A DNA stretch of 64,000 nt from assembly GCF_013114545.1 (NCBI RefSeq), contig NZ_VTXI01000007.1:62001-126000 (forward strand). Direction: 5' to 3'. The notes beneath the pieces are model-generated. The model worked only from the letters and a program-made list of their open reading frames with translations. It was not told the origin of the DNA and made no database searches. Every line of letters begins with the position of its first letter. The first letter of the stretch is position 1. The position numbers and the translations under genes are program-made. The stretch is from Vibrio sp. RE86. Lineage in GTDB: Bacteria > Pseudomonadota > Gammaproteobacteria > Enterobacterales > Vibrionaceae. Positions 53,011-62,569 of this stretch are shown here, piece after piece.

Positions 53011-55233
53011 ATGCAATTAATAGCAAAAGACCAAAACATGAACAATGAAGAGGTCATAGATTTAGGCAAGTACCTAATTTTACTTCAAAAGAGTTGGTTA
53101 AGGATTGCCATGTTTACCATTTTGGTGATGGCATTAACTACTCTGATTGTTTTTTCTATCACACCTAAATACGAGGCAACGTCTACTCTTTTGATTGAAG
53201 CTCAGGCTCAAAAAGCAGTCTCAATTGAGGAAGTAGTAGGTATCGACTCTAACCAAAAAGAGTATTACCTAACTCAGTTTGAGATTCTGAAATCCAATCA
53301 GATCGCAGAGCGCGTTATCGAAACACTAAAACTTGAAGAGCGCCTTGAGTTCAACGCTACGTTAAGCCGTGATAAATCATTGAAACAGATGATCAAAGCA
53401 CTGCCTCTATTCAAAGCATATGGTAAAGAAGAAGCGAAAACTGAAGCGCAAATTCAAGAGTCTATTCGCCAAGATGCATTGGTTATATTTGCAGACAACT
53501 TAACTATTTCGCCAATTCGTAAAACTCAGCTGGTAAAGATTAGCTTTATATCGGAAGACCCAGAACTTGCAGCAGAAGTGGCGAATGCTGTCGGTAATGC
53601 GTACATAGAACTCAATGTGGAGGCGCGTTTAGCGGCGACGAAAGATGCGTCACTGTGGATCAGCAACCGATTAGAGGAGCTGAAAGAACAGTTAGCGGGG
53701 TCAGAACGCAAGTTAACCGATTACCTAAACCGTGAACAATTGATCGACGATAGTGGCATCGATGCATTGGTAAGCTCTGAAATCAACAGCTTAAGTGAGC
53801 GTTTAGCAGAAGTAACTGATCGCCGCATCGAAGTGGAATCTGCTTACAATGCACTGCGCATAGGCAAAGGAAAAGACATAGTAGCGGTAGCGTCTATCCC
53901 GGTTATTTCTACTCACCCACAGGTTGTCGAAATTCGCTCAATTCAAGTTGAAGCAGAAAAGGCAGTAAAGGAGCTGTCGCTTCGCTATGGTCCAGAGCAC
54001 GTAAAAATGGCCCAAGCAGTAGCAGAGCTAGAATCGGTGAAAGCACAGGGCAAAGAGCTTGTTCGCCAGCTATTAAAAGGCATGGGACAAGAGCTAATGG
54101 CGCTTCGTGGTCAAGAAAAGTTACTACACAAAGAGTTCGATGCCAAGAAGAGTGAATTCCAGCTTCTGACCGTGAAAAAGCGAGAATACGAAACCTTAAA
54201 GCGTGATGTAGAAACCAACCGACAAGTACTTAACCTATTCTTAACTCGCCAAAAAGAGACGACTGCGACTAGCGACTTTGAAGCGGCAAACGCGCGTTTT
54301 AGTGATTATGCTCGTGTACCACAAAAACCAGCGGCACCTAAAAAAGGCTTGATAATTGGGCTTGCGATGGTGGCATCAATGGGTTTTGCGATTGTGATGG
54401 TCTTCTTGGTAGACAGCCTGCGTAGCACCATTACGTCGGTGAAAGACTTTGAAGAGCGCTTTGGCCTAGTTCCCCTTGGCGGTATTCCGCAGGTTCTAGA
54501 AAAACGCTTCAAGAAGAGAGACCTGGATAATACGGTATTTGATGATAAGACCAACTTGCAGTTTGCAGAGTCTATCCGTTCAATCCGCACTGCTTTAACG
54601 CTTAGCCAGATGGGCAGTGACAGAAAACGCTTGGCAATTACTTCTTCGTTGCCAAATGAAGGCAAAACAACAACATCGATTAACTTAGCAATGGCCTATG
54701 CAAAAATGGAAAACGTGCTCCTGATTGACGGAGATTTACGTAAACCATCGGTTGCAGAGCGATTTGGCTTTAAGAAATATCAACAGGGTTTAACTAACCA
54801 TTTATTGATGGGCACCGACCTAAACCAATGTTTGATTAAAGATGAAGCAACAGGTCTAACCATCCTGCCAGCAGGTATGTTAACACCAACGCCTCAAGAG
54901 CTTCTAAGTTCTGACAAGTTTGCTGAGTTGCTGGATGAACTAGAGCAACATTTCGACCGCATTATTATTGATACGCCACCAACGCTACCAATTAGCGACA
55001 CGATGATCATCAGTAAACTAGTAGGTGGTGTAGCGATTGTAGTTAAAGCTAACGGTACTCGCATCGCAAGCATGAAGAACACACTTGCACGTTACATGGG
55101 CCAAGGCATCAACATTGACGGAATCATTGTTAATCAGGTGACACAAAAATCACTAAAAGCCGACTCAACTTATGGTGGCTACGGCAAGTATGGAACTTAT
55201 GGCACTTACGGTGAAAACCCTGCACATAGCTGA
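53011..55233 (+). CDS. Polysaccharide co-polymerase with BY-kinase domain (Wzc/VpsO-like)
   Basis: A 740-residue inner membrane protein: Wzz domain from about residue 14 with TM1 about 32-52, a long periplasmic coiled coil about 180-430, TM2 about 450-470, and a cytoplasmic tyrosine autokinase with Walker A SSLPNEGKTT, Walker A' LLIDGDLRKP and Walker B RIIIDTPP. The C-terminus carries a tyrosine cluster (YGGYGKYGTYGTYG), the usual autophosphorylation tail. It controls polymer length and export. A Met nine codons downstream (53038) is an alternative start; GAG upstream of 53011 mildly favours the longer form. Confidence 0.92.
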   Translation: MQLIAKDQNMNNEEVIDLGKYLILLQKSWLRIAMFTILVMALTTLIVFSITPKYEATSTLLIEAQAQKAVSIEEVVGIDSNQKEYYLTQFEILKSNQIAERVIETLKLEERLEFNATLSRDKSLKQMIKALPLFKAYGKEEAKTEAQIQESIRQDALVIFADNLTISPIRKTQLVKISFISEDPELAAEVANAVGNAYIELNVEARLAATKDASLWISNRLEELKEQLAGSERKLTDYLNREQLIDDSGIDALVSSEINSLSERLAEVTDRRIEVESAYNALRIGKGKDIVAVASIPVISTHPQVVEIRSIQVEAEKAVKELSLRYGPEHVKMAQAVAELESVKAQGKELVRQLLKGMGQELMALRGQEKLLHKEFDAKKSEFQLLTVKKREYETLKRDVETNRQVLNLFLTRQKETTATSDFEAANARFSDYARVPQKPAAPKKGLIIGLAMVASMGFAIVMVFLVDSLRSTITSVKDFEERFGLVPLGGIPQVLEKRFKKRDLDNTVFDDKTNLQFAESIRSIRTALTLSQMGSDRKRLAITSSLPNEGKTTTSINLAMAYAKMENVLLIDGDLRKPSVAERFGFKKYQQGLTNHLLMGTDLNQCLIKDEATGLTILPAGMLTPTPQELLSSDKFAELLDELEQHFDRIIIDTPPTLPISDTMIISKLVGGVAIVVKANGTRIASMKNTLARYMGQGINIDGIIVNQVTQKSLKADSTYGGYGKYGTYGTYGENPAHS

Positions 55234-55269
55234 AACTAACTTGAAGAATAGAAATGATGAGTAAAGCCT

Positions 55270-56550
55270 GTGGCATATAGTAAGCATACGAAGTTAGGCA
55301 TATTGTCTTTGGTGAGTAAGTCTCAAAAAATAATAATGGGACCTGCATTGATGCTATTAATAGCATCAGCTTTGACTAACGAGCAACTAAGTTACTTTTA
55401 TGCATTTTCTAGTTTGATAGCCATGCAACAATTAGCGGAGCTTGGAGTAGGTCACACTATTAAGCAGTTTATTAGCCATGATTATAAACTAGAAAATGGT
55501 AGTTGGAGTGAGGATTCAATAGCGAAAATAAAATCATACTTTCAATTTTCACTTGTATGGTTCCTATTGATCGGCTTGTTCATACTTTTGGTTGTTGGTC
55601 CTTTGGGCTATGTCTACTTTGATACTGACAGCAACGTTAACTGGTTTTACCCTTGGGTTCTTTTAATTTTTTCAGCTGTGTTTTCTGTTGTAAGAACACC
55701 AATAAAATTATTAATGGAAGGTGTGCAGAAACAAGAGTTCCTGTATCTGAGTGAATTGGTTTCCTCAATTTCATACGTAGTATCAATGTGCTTGTTATTA
55801 TATTTTGATTATGAGCTTTACAGTTTGTCAATTGCACTGTTGGTAAGTGAACTGATCTTCTTATCGTGTGTATTTACTACAGTAAGAAACCTTGTATCTA
55901 CATTTAGATTAGAGAAATGCAGATTTAAATTTAAGGAAGTTTGGATTGAAATATATCCTTTAATATCAAAAGTGTCACTTGTTTGGGGAGCAGGATATTT
56001 CTTCTGGAATGGATTTAACTTGATCATATTTAGAGTGTATCCATTAGAAATCTCAGGCAAGATTATGTTTACATTAGCTCTTGTAAAAGCTGGATACCAA
56101 GTGTCAGAGTCAATTATGTATGGGCAGATGACTTATCTATCTAACTTAATCTCTAGAGATGAAATTAAACTATCGTTATACAAGTTTAAACGAACATTTA
56201 AAGTATCATTGTTATTTTTAGCTACCGGCTATGGATTGTTTATTATGATGTTATTTTTATCACCAGATCTTTATCTGTTGGATAAGGTTGCAGATATTTC
56301 GACTACAGTTCAAATTATAGTCTTCTACTATTTGGTTTTTACCATGATGTTGAAAAATAATTACGTTAGATGCTTCAAAATAGAGCCTTTTGTCATAAAC
56401 TCTATGCTTATGAGTATTGTTACTCCAGTTATTTTTTACATTTTTTCAATATCTGATTTTGAAGAGTATGCCTTTGCATTTTGCACAATTTACATCTTAT
56501 ACATCTACTATAGAAACAGCGTGATACATAGAAAATTCATGTGTCATTAG
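55270..56550 (+). CDS. Polysaccharide flippase, Wzx-like
   Basis: A 426-residue membrane protein with about 12 hydrophobic helices and the general pattern of oligosaccharide flippases of the MOP superfamily. It would carry lipid-linked repeat units across the inner membrane. The apparent start is GTG with a weak ribosome site; no ATG is available nearby in frame. The gene begins the AT-rich block that runs to about 60384, with codon use unlike the flanking vps-type genes. Sequence identity to any named Wzx was not recognised. Confidence 0.82.
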   Translation: MAYSKHTKLGILSLVSKSQKIIMGPALMLLIASALTNEQLSYFYAFSSLIAMQQLAELGVGHTIKQFISHDYKLENGSWSEDSIAKIKSYFQFSLVWFLLIGLFILLVVGPLGYVYFDTDSNVNWFYPWVLLIFSAVFSVVRTPIKLLMEGVQKQEFLYLSELVSSISYVVSMCLLLYFDYELYSLSIALLVSELIFLSCVFTTVRNLVSTFRLEKCRFKFKEVWIEIYPLISKVSLVWGAGYFFWNGFNLIIFRVYPLEISGKIMFTLALVKAGYQVSESIMYGQMTYLSNLISRDEIKLSLYKFKRTFKVSLLFLATGYGLFIMMLFLSPDLYLLDKVADISTTVQIIVFYYLVFTMMLKNNYVRCFKIEPFVINSMLMSIVTPVIFYIFSISDFEEYAFAFCTIYILYIYYRNSVIHRKFMCH

Positions 56551-56562
56551 TTCGGCGGGATT

Positions 56563-57612
56563 ATGAAAGACATCAGTATTGGAATTATTAACTTACAGCA
56601 TAGTAAGAATTATGGTGCGCTTGTTCAAGCGTATGCTTTACAGGAAGTATTAAACGATAATGGACTTAAGAACAAGACTATTGATTTTAGACCAAGAAAG
56701 AGCAGAGTCATATTTAAAGTCAAAGAAACAGCAAAAAAAATTCTTAACAAAGAAGATGTATTCGATGACTTCAGGAACAGAAATATCAACTTGACGCCAA
56801 TACTAACAAACTCAGAAGATCTAGATTTTAGCGACTTTAGTGTTTTTATTACAGGTAGTGATCAGGTTTGGAGACCAAGATACACAAACCCAAATGCTGA
56901 AGTATATTTTTTGAACTTCGGAAATAGTGATGTAAAAAAAATATCTTATGCAGCCAGTTTTGGTGTAGATCATTGGGAAGAAGAGTTCGTAGGTCATAAG
57001 GAAACTGACAGGATAAAGGAACTCGTTAACGATTTTGACCATATTTCAGTAAGAGAAGCATCTGGCGTGAGTATCTGTCAGGAGCAATTTGGTAGTGAAG
57101 CAGTCCATGTTCTTGATCCTACTTTATTAGCAGGAAGACAAGTGTTCGAGCGACTATTGGTAGAAAACAGGGACAAAAGTCGTTCCAGCGGTGGTTTAGT
57201 TTACTACAAGTTAGATCATGACCAATGCTTTATCGATGAGATCGAACGGATTTCTGATAAATATAAAATAGAAAAAAATAACATTTATCGACCTGGTAAA
57301 TATATACCTGTATGCGCATGGCTTGAGAGCATAAAAAATGCAGATCTCGTTATAACTGATTCTTTTCATGGCGTTTGTTTTTGTCTTATTTTCAACAAGA
57401 ATTTTATCTGTGTGGTCAATAAAGATAGAGGTCGATCTAGACTTGAGAGCTTACTGTCTTTAGTGGGTTTAAAAGAGCGGCTTGTAGATCGTCTCGACTC
57501 AAGCATAGATGAAACGATCAATAAAAGTATTGACTACAACAAAGTTAATAATCTCATTGAACAATTAAGACAGTATTCTTTAGATTGGCTCATAAAGTCA
57601 GTTAATGGGTAA
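56563..57612 (+). CDS. Polysaccharide pyruvyl transferase family protein
   Basis: A 349-residue protein with family hallmarks: IGIINLQHSKNYGALVQAYALQEVL at the N-terminus, the GSDQVWRPRY loop, VREASGV, and ITDSFHGVCF near the C-terminus. Members (WcaK, ExoV) add ketal-linked pyruvate to sugars, making the polymer acidic. It lies 13 bases after the flippase gene and overlaps the next gene by eight bases. The acceptor sugar is unknown. Confidence 0.85.
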   Translation: MKDISIGIINLQHSKNYGALVQAYALQEVLNDNGLKNKTIDFRPRKSRVIFKVKETAKKILNKEDVFDDFRNRNINLTPILTNSEDLDFSDFSVFITGSDQVWRPRYTNPNAEVYFLNFGNSDVKKISYAASFGVDHWEEEFVGHKETDRIKELVNDFDHISVREASGVSICQEQFGSEAVHVLDPTLLAGRQVFERLLVENRDKSRSSGGLVYYKLDHDQCFIDEIERISDKYKIEKNNIYRPGKYIPVCAWLESIKNADLVITDSFHGVCFCLIFNKNFICVVNKDRGRSRLESLLSLVGLKERLVDRLDSSIDETINKSIDYNKVNNLIEQLRQYSLDWLIKSVNG

Positions 57613-58573
57613 ATATATGATATCTATAATCGTGCCTGCATATAACGTTGAGGGATATATTTCAAGGTGTTTAGATTCAATTTCTAGTCAGAGTTATAGT
57701 GACTATGAGGTTATTGTTGTTAATGACGGATCAACGGACTCAACACGAGATATAATCGAAGAGAAAGCGAAGTTAAACGACAAGATAAAGTTATACAATA
57801 CTGAAAATAATGGCGTAACAAGAGCGAGATATTTAGGGTGGGAACAGTGTAAAGGAGACTACGTTGCGTTTCTTGACGCGGATGACGAAATTGAATTTGA
57901 GTATCTGGACAGTTTTCTAAAAGTAAAAGGGTTTGAAAAGTACGATATTATAGTCTCTGGATATCGTAGGATTAGCGAAAATGGAAAAGTTCTCTCAAAC
58001 AATCCCTATGACAATGGAGAGTTATCACAAAAAGAATATATTGATTTCCTTTTCGATACCGATTTTGGTGGTTCACCATGGGGAAAGTTATTCAATAGAA
58101 AAGTAATCTCAGATTATTGTTTTGATCTAAATAGAAATATATCATTTAAGGAGGATGTAATCATGAATATGGTTATTTCTTCGAATGTTAAAAGTGTAAA
58201 GGTAATATCTGAAACTTTATATAGATATCGAGTTCGTAAAGGGTCTGCGATAACTGAACTTAGGACTTCAAACTACGAAATTGAATATTTTGACACAATT
58301 AACGATAAGTTTATAAGGACTTTTGGTTCGGATTGTAAACTCCCAGAGTCCATGATTTATTATAATGTTAGATTCTGTTTATATTCACTGGCGAAGGAGT
58401 TGCTAAGATTCGAATTTAATTTTTCAAATATAAATAGAATAATGTCGATCTCATTAGAGAATATCGATGTTACTGACTTTAACACTAAGATGAAAATTAT
58501 ACATTATTCGTTTTTACTCATTGAAAAATCAAAGAGACTGCTAGATGTACTTACATTTTGGAAGTTTAAATAA
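57605..58573 (+). CDS. GT2 family glycosyltransferase
   Basis: A 322-residue GT-A fold transferase with no membrane helix: ISIIVPAYNVEGYI and VVNDGSTDSTR for nucleotide-sugar binding, and the DADDE metal motif (FLDADDEIE). It would add a sugar to the growing lipid-linked repeat unit in the cytoplasm. The start overlaps the preceding stop; a Met four codons in (57617) is an alternative. It is AT-rich like its neighbours. Donor and acceptor are not readable. Confidence 0.88.
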   Translation: MGKYMISIIVPAYNVEGYISRCLDSISSQSYSDYEVIVVNDGSTDSTRDIIEEKAKLNDKIKLYNTENNGVTRARYLGWEQCKGDYVAFLDADDEIEFEYLDSFLKVKGFEKYDIIVSGYRRISENGKVLSNNPYDNGELSQKEYIDFLFDTDFGGSPWGKLFNRKVISDYCFDLNRNISFKEDVIMNMVISSNVKSVKVISETLYRYRVRKGSAITELRTSNYEIEYFDTINDKFIRTFGSDCKLPESMIYYNVRFCLYSLAKELLRFEFNFSNINRIMSISLENIDVTDFNTKMKIIHYSFLLIEKSKRLLDVLTFWKFK

Positions 58574-59669
58574 ATTTCACTTACTGCACGTAATTATTAT
58601 AATAATTTGTGTTGTAGTGTATAAAATAAATCCAGGGCCAACAGTTTCTGCGTTAATATGGGACTTGTATATTTTGCTTGGAAGTGCAGTGATAGTAGCT
58701 CGTTCTAATAGAAAGGGACAATTAACACCAATAATCATTGTGTTCTCTATTATTTCATTATTCTTATTGTCTCAATACTATTTTATTCTAGATGTATACA
58801 GTAAGAGTACTTATGAATTTCTTAGGAGTTTTAAGCCATTTGTATACCTTTTTTGCCTTGCTTTAGTATGTACATTAAACTGTTCACGTGACCAAAAGAT
58901 TATACTACCTTTAGGTATCACTAAGATTTTGATCGTGTTTACGGCTTTGGTCTACTTATTACTCTTTATTCTGGGAGTAGAGAGACCGTCGCTATACGCT
59001 GAAAATAACTATGAACTAGTATCTCTATTGACTCTATACTTCATCTGTTTCTATGGTCTTTCTATTAGATATAGAGTGCTTGGATTCCTTTCTGTTATTC
59101 TGTCATTGTCCAAATCTGGCATTTTAATGATCGTTTTTGTTCTGTATAGGAGTTTATCTAGATATTCATCAAATCATACTAAATCAATTGCTTTTTTGGT
59201 TTTTATCATTATGTCGTTGGTTGGTTTATACACTGCGATGGTACTCAGAGGCGTTTCTAGTATTTATGATGTGGACAGATTTAACTTTTTGGTCGAGTTT
59301 CTAGATGCCTTTGGTCGAGGAAGTTTAATTAACGTTCTATTTGGATATGGTATTGCATCAGAGTTGCCAAATGTCACATGTATATCACTTGCATACTACG
59401 CTCCGATTAACGTTAATCCTAGTTATTGTAATTCAGTTATACTCCATTCATTTCTACTTAGGTTTGCATATGATTTTGGTGTTATTGGATTAAGCTGTTT
59501 TCTTATATGTTGGATTTATTATTTGGCTAGATTATTTGGTCATTATATTGGTTTGTCAATATTCTCTATTTTAATTATATCCTCTCTGTCCGTTACGTCA
59601 TTTGCTAGTTCTATAAGTATTTGGCCTATATTTATGATTGTCTTTTCGCGTGGTTTTAAAAATGAGTAA
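58545..59669 (+). CDS. Wzy-like polysaccharide polymerase
   Basis: A 374-residue protein with about ten hydrophobic helices and a larger periplasmic loop around residues 240-310 (FGRGSLINVLFGYG, YAPINVNPSYCNSVILHS), the usual pattern for O-antigen/capsule polymerases, which have little sequence conservation. It overlaps the glycosyltransferase gene by 29 bases. Together with the Wzx-like and Wzc-like genes it completes a Wzx/Wzy-dependent pathway. The call is based on topology and context. Confidence 0.75.
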   Translation: MYLHFGSLNKFHLLHVIIIIICVVVYKINPGPTVSALIWDLYILLGSAVIVARSNRKGQLTPIIIVFSIISLFLLSQYYFILDVYSKSTYEFLRSFKPFVYLFCLALVCTLNCSRDQKIILPLGITKILIVFTALVYLLLFILGVERPSLYAENNYELVSLLTLYFICFYGLSIRYRVLGFLSVILSLSKSGILMIVFVLYRSLSRYSSNHTKSIAFLVFIIMSLVGLYTAMVLRGVSSIYDVDRFNFLVEFLDAFGRGSLINVLFGYGIASELPNVTCISLAYYAPINVNPSYCNSVILHSFLLRFAYDFGVIGLSCFLICWIYYLARLFGHYIGLSIFSILIISSLSVTSFASSISIWPIFMIVFSRGFKNE

Positions 59670-60384
59670 GGTAATATCAAAGATTTTTAGTAGTCGAGAA
59701 GTTGATTGCTTCGATCGAGGCTGTCATACATTTGTTAACCCTTATTCATATTTGGTTTTGAGGAAAAAAACGTTATCAATCGAGAATATAGATCATATTC
59801 ACCTAGATGGTTGGCTCTCTTGTTTTGTGTTTTCTAAACTTTTTGGATTTAACTTTCAAAGAAAGAGTTTTGATTTAACATCCATTGGAAAGGATGTGCT
59901 TGTTAAATTGAATAGTGAACATTCCACGCTATCTATTGTTGGTAGTACTACACATGATGTTAATAAGTTCGTAAATTGGATTAAAAGAGAATATTCAAAT
60001 ATAACTTGTATTTACCATCGAGACGGTTATTTTGAATCGCCATCGGAAGTTTCAGATACAATAAATATGATTGTTTCATGTAAACCTGACCTCGTTATTG
60101 TAGGTATGGGGGCAGGAAAACAGGAGCAATTTCTCTCTAAATTGGCTAAAAGTGAATTCTCAGGAAGTGCGTTTACGTGTGGGGGGTTTATTCATCAGAC
60201 GGCATCAAAATCTGGAGAGTATTATCCGCATTTATTCGATCGATTAAACCTGAGGTGGTTATTCAGAATGCTAGATGAACCAAAGCTAATCTATCGATAT
60301 GTAAAGTATTACCCGTTGTTTATTGTTGTATTTATTCTTGACTTTTATAGATATAAAAAACAATCAACAAAAGAATTTATTTAG
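59662..60384 (+). CDS. WecG/TagA/CpsF family glycosyltransferase
   Basis: About 240 residues of the GT26 family: VNPYSYLVL near the start, the central PDLVIVGMGAGKQEQFLSK motif and the C-terminal GGFIHQTASKSG...RLNLRWLFRMLDEP segment. Such enzymes add N-acetylmannosamine, its uronic acid or related sugars. The ATG at 59662 overlaps the preceding stop by eight bases; a longer frame would need a TTG start inside the neighbour. It is the last gene of the AT-rich block and is followed by a hairpin. Confidence 0.87.
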   Translation: MSKVISKIFSSREVDCFDRGCHTFVNPYSYLVLRKKTLSIENIDHIHLDGWLSCFVFSKLFGFNFQRKSFDLTSIGKDVLVKLNSEHSTLSIVGSTTHDVNKFVNWIKREYSNITCIYHRDGYFESPSEVSDTINMIVSCKPDLVIVGMGAGKQEQFLSKLAKSEFSGSAFTCGGFIHQTASKSGEYYPHLFDRLNLRWLFRMLDEPKLIYRYVKYYPLFIVVFILDFYRYKKQSTKEFI

Positions 60385-60385
60385 T

Positions 60386-60416
60386 CCCAATGAGTACTAA
60401 GTACCCATTGGGTTTT
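60386..60416 (+). terminator. Hairpin after the AT-rich glycan block, probable terminator
   Basis: Stem CCCAATG / CATTGGG with an inner GTACT/AGTAC pairing and trailing TTTT, between the WecG-like and galU genes. Confidence 0.65.
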
Positions 60417-60484
60417 GGGCGCAAGGGGATATCAACCAATTTCGGGTTTATCCTATTTCTGTTATCGAGTTAAAGAGATTTTTG

Positions 60485-61354
60485 ATGATTAAACACTGTT
60501 TGTTTCCCGCCGCTGGCTACGGCACTCGTTTCTTACCTGCAACTAAGTCTATGCCGAAGGAGATGATGCCAATCGTCAACAAGCCACTCATTGAGTACGG
60601 AGTGGATGAAGCGATTCAAGCTGGTTTAAACAGCATGGCAATTGTGACAGGTCGCGGTAAGAACTCTCTGATGGATCACTTTGACAAAAATTATGAGTTA
60701 GAGCATCAGATCCAAGGGACTAACAAAGAGGAGCTTTTGCTGGATATCCGTGATCTGATTGATGGCGCAAACTTCACTTACATTCGTCAAAGAGAAATGA
60801 AAGGGCTTGGCCATGCCATTTTAACGGGCAAAGAACTGGTTGGTGACAACCCATTTGCTGTGCTGTTAGCGGATGACCTATGCGTCAATCCTGATCAAGG
60901 TGTATTGGCGCAAATGGTTGGCTTATATAAACAGTTCCGATGCACGATTATTGCTGTACAAGAGGTACCAGCCAATGAAACGCATAAATACGGCGTGATC
61001 GCTGGTGAACATTTGAGTGATGACCTTATTCGAGTCACTGATATGGTTGAAAAGCCAGAACTAGGCTCAGCACCAAGCAACTTAGCGATCATTGGCCGCT
61101 ATATTTTAACGCCAGATATCTTTGAACATATCGAGAACACGACACCTGGCAAAGGTGGTGAAATCCAAATTACCGATGCAATCCTGAAACAAGCGAGCAA
61201 AGGCTGCGTGATTGCCTATAGATTCAAAGGCCAGCGCTTTGATTGTGGTAGCGTTGAAGGGTATATCGATGCGACAAACTATTGCTACCAAAATGCCTAT
61301 TTGAAAGACAAGCAAGTTGAAGTCAAGCAAGCACGTACAGAAAAGCAAGATTAA
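60485..61354 (+). CDS. galU: UTP--glucose-1-phosphate uridylyltransferase
   Basis: A 290-residue nucleotidyltransferase with LFPAAGYGTRFLPATKSMPKEMMPIVNKP, the LLADDL metal motif and KPELGSAPSNLAIIGRY, all typical of GalU. It makes UDP-glucose from UTP and glucose-1-phosphate for the exopolysaccharide. The ATG at 60485 is preferred to the in-frame TTG three bases before; AAAGAG lies upstream. The base composition returns to the genome average here, marking the end of the AT-rich cassette. It starts a second small operon with the VpsP- and VpsQ-like genes. Confidence 0.94.
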   Translation: MIKHCLFPAAGYGTRFLPATKSMPKEMMPIVNKPLIEYGVDEAIQAGLNSMAIVTGRGKNSLMDHFDKNYELEHQIQGTNKEELLLDIRDLIDGANFTYIRQREMKGLGHAILTGKELVGDNPFAVLLADDLCVNPDQGVLAQMVGLYKQFRCTIIAVQEVPANETHKYGVIAGEHLSDDLIRVTDMVEKPELGSAPSNLAIIGRYILTPDIFEHIENTTPGKGGEIQITDAILKQASKGCVIAYRFKGQRFDCGSVEGYIDATNYCYQNAYLKDKQVEVKQARTEKQD

Positions 61355-61360
61355 CGAAAG

Positions 61361-62086
61361 ATGATGTCAAATTTGGATACGTCAAGAAAGGGCGTGGCAG
61401 TAGGGCCATTGCTTGCTAAAAACGCCATGCTCGTGATGTTGGTAAGTCTCTCTATTTGTATTTTCGTATACGCAAGCCGAGCTGCAGTAGGTAACTTGTA
61501 TGTTTTGTCTTTAAAAGATGAAATTGAGGCAGTAGCGACACTCAATAGCAAAGGCGAAATCCCCTCTATTGTCGATGCTCGTCAACTGACGGCCAGCGTG
61601 ATGTCGTGGGATGGTCATACTCCAAGCACTTTGGCCTATGTAGCAAGCTTTACGCGTTGGTTTGAACACCTTCTTTCCCAGTCCCACGTTTATCAGCAAA
61701 ACTCGTTAAGTATTGATGTTCCTATGATGTTGGATGAGGCCATCGAAGCTCGACCGACGATGTCGAATCAATACCTGCTAAGAGCGATGGAGCTTTGGCT
61801 AGAGGGTGAGAGTAAAGAGGTGATTGCGCACCAGTATCAATTGGCACAGCACTTTGGGCCGTTCGATAAAGACGTCGCGCTAGCCAGTTTAGAATTCTAC
61901 CTTGCTTACTGGCCAAGTCTTACGAAGCAAGAAAAAGTATTAGCCAGTCGTTATCTATTATCACCAAGAGATTACCGTCTTAACTACTGGCAAATAGGGG
62001 CTGTAATTAAGCGATCCCAAAACCAGAAACGAGCATGTAATTTGCTGCGTTTCAATAATGTACATATCCGAGAATGCAAAGTTTAA
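61361..62086 (+). CDS. VpsP-family polysaccharide biosynthesis protein
   Basis: A 241-residue protein with one TM segment about 21-45 and a helical, TPR-like C-terminal part (MLDEAIEARPTMSNQYLLRAMELWLEG). It matches VpsP of the vps-II cluster of V. cholerae by recollection of family features; its biochemical role is not established. It lies six bases after galU and overlaps the VanZ-like gene by 13 bases, so the three are co-translated. Confidence 0.82.
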   Translation: MMSNLDTSRKGVAVGPLLAKNAMLVMLVSLSICIFVYASRAAVGNLYVLSLKDEIEAVATLNSKGEIPSIVDARQLTASVMSWDGHTPSTLAYVASFTRWFEHLLSQSHVYQQNSLSIDVPMMLDEAIEARPTMSNQYLLRAMELWLEGESKEVIAHQYQLAQHFGPFDKDVALASLEFYLAYWPSLTKQEKVLASRYLLSPRDYRLNYWQIGAVIKRSQNQKRACNLLRFNNVHIRECKV

Positions 62087-62499
62087 TTCTGAAAAATCTC
62101 ATAAACCGACGAGCAGGGCTGTTGCTTGTGTTGGTCATTGTGGGTGGCTTGGCCTCAATGGCGAAGACCTTCGGAGTATTAGGCGATGTGGTTCGTGATA
62201 TCGAGTTGCTGTTAGGAGGAGATTGGGCGCTGCATGCGTTGCTCGCGTCTTTTCTTGGCTTAACGGCTTCATGGGCGACGCCAAAACAGTGGTTACATCG
62301 CTCCTTCTTTTTAATGTCTCCTGTGACATTTGTGGTTTTGCTTTTGGTGGTCATTGACGAAAGTTTGCAGGCGTTTAATCCGCAACGCGAGTTTTCTGCT
62401 CTCGATATGCTGATCAACATTACGGGTGTTACGACAGGGGCATTAATTTATGTTTCGGCCAAACGGTTTTTAGGCGCCAATCAGGTTGCAAAAGATTGA
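62074..62499 (+). CDS. VanZ-like membrane protein (VpsQ-like)
   Basis: A 141-residue protein with four TM helices and the VanZ-type segment IDESLQAFNPQREFSALDMLINITGVTTGALI. VpsQ of V. cholerae occupies the same position after vpsP. Function is unknown. It overlaps the VpsP-like gene by 13 bases. Confidence 0.82.
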   Translation: MQSLILKNLINRRAGLLLVLVIVGGLASMAKTFGVLGDVVRDIELLLGGDWALHALLASFLGLTASWATPKQWLHRSFFLMSPVTFVVLLLVVIDESLQAFNPQREFSALDMLINITGVTTGALIYVSAKRFLGANQVAKD

Positions 62500-62569
62500 T
62501 GGATCGCGACGGAAGGGGCAGTGACTTTGGCGCTCGTTTTTTTAATATCAACAATAATAAGGTTGTTCT

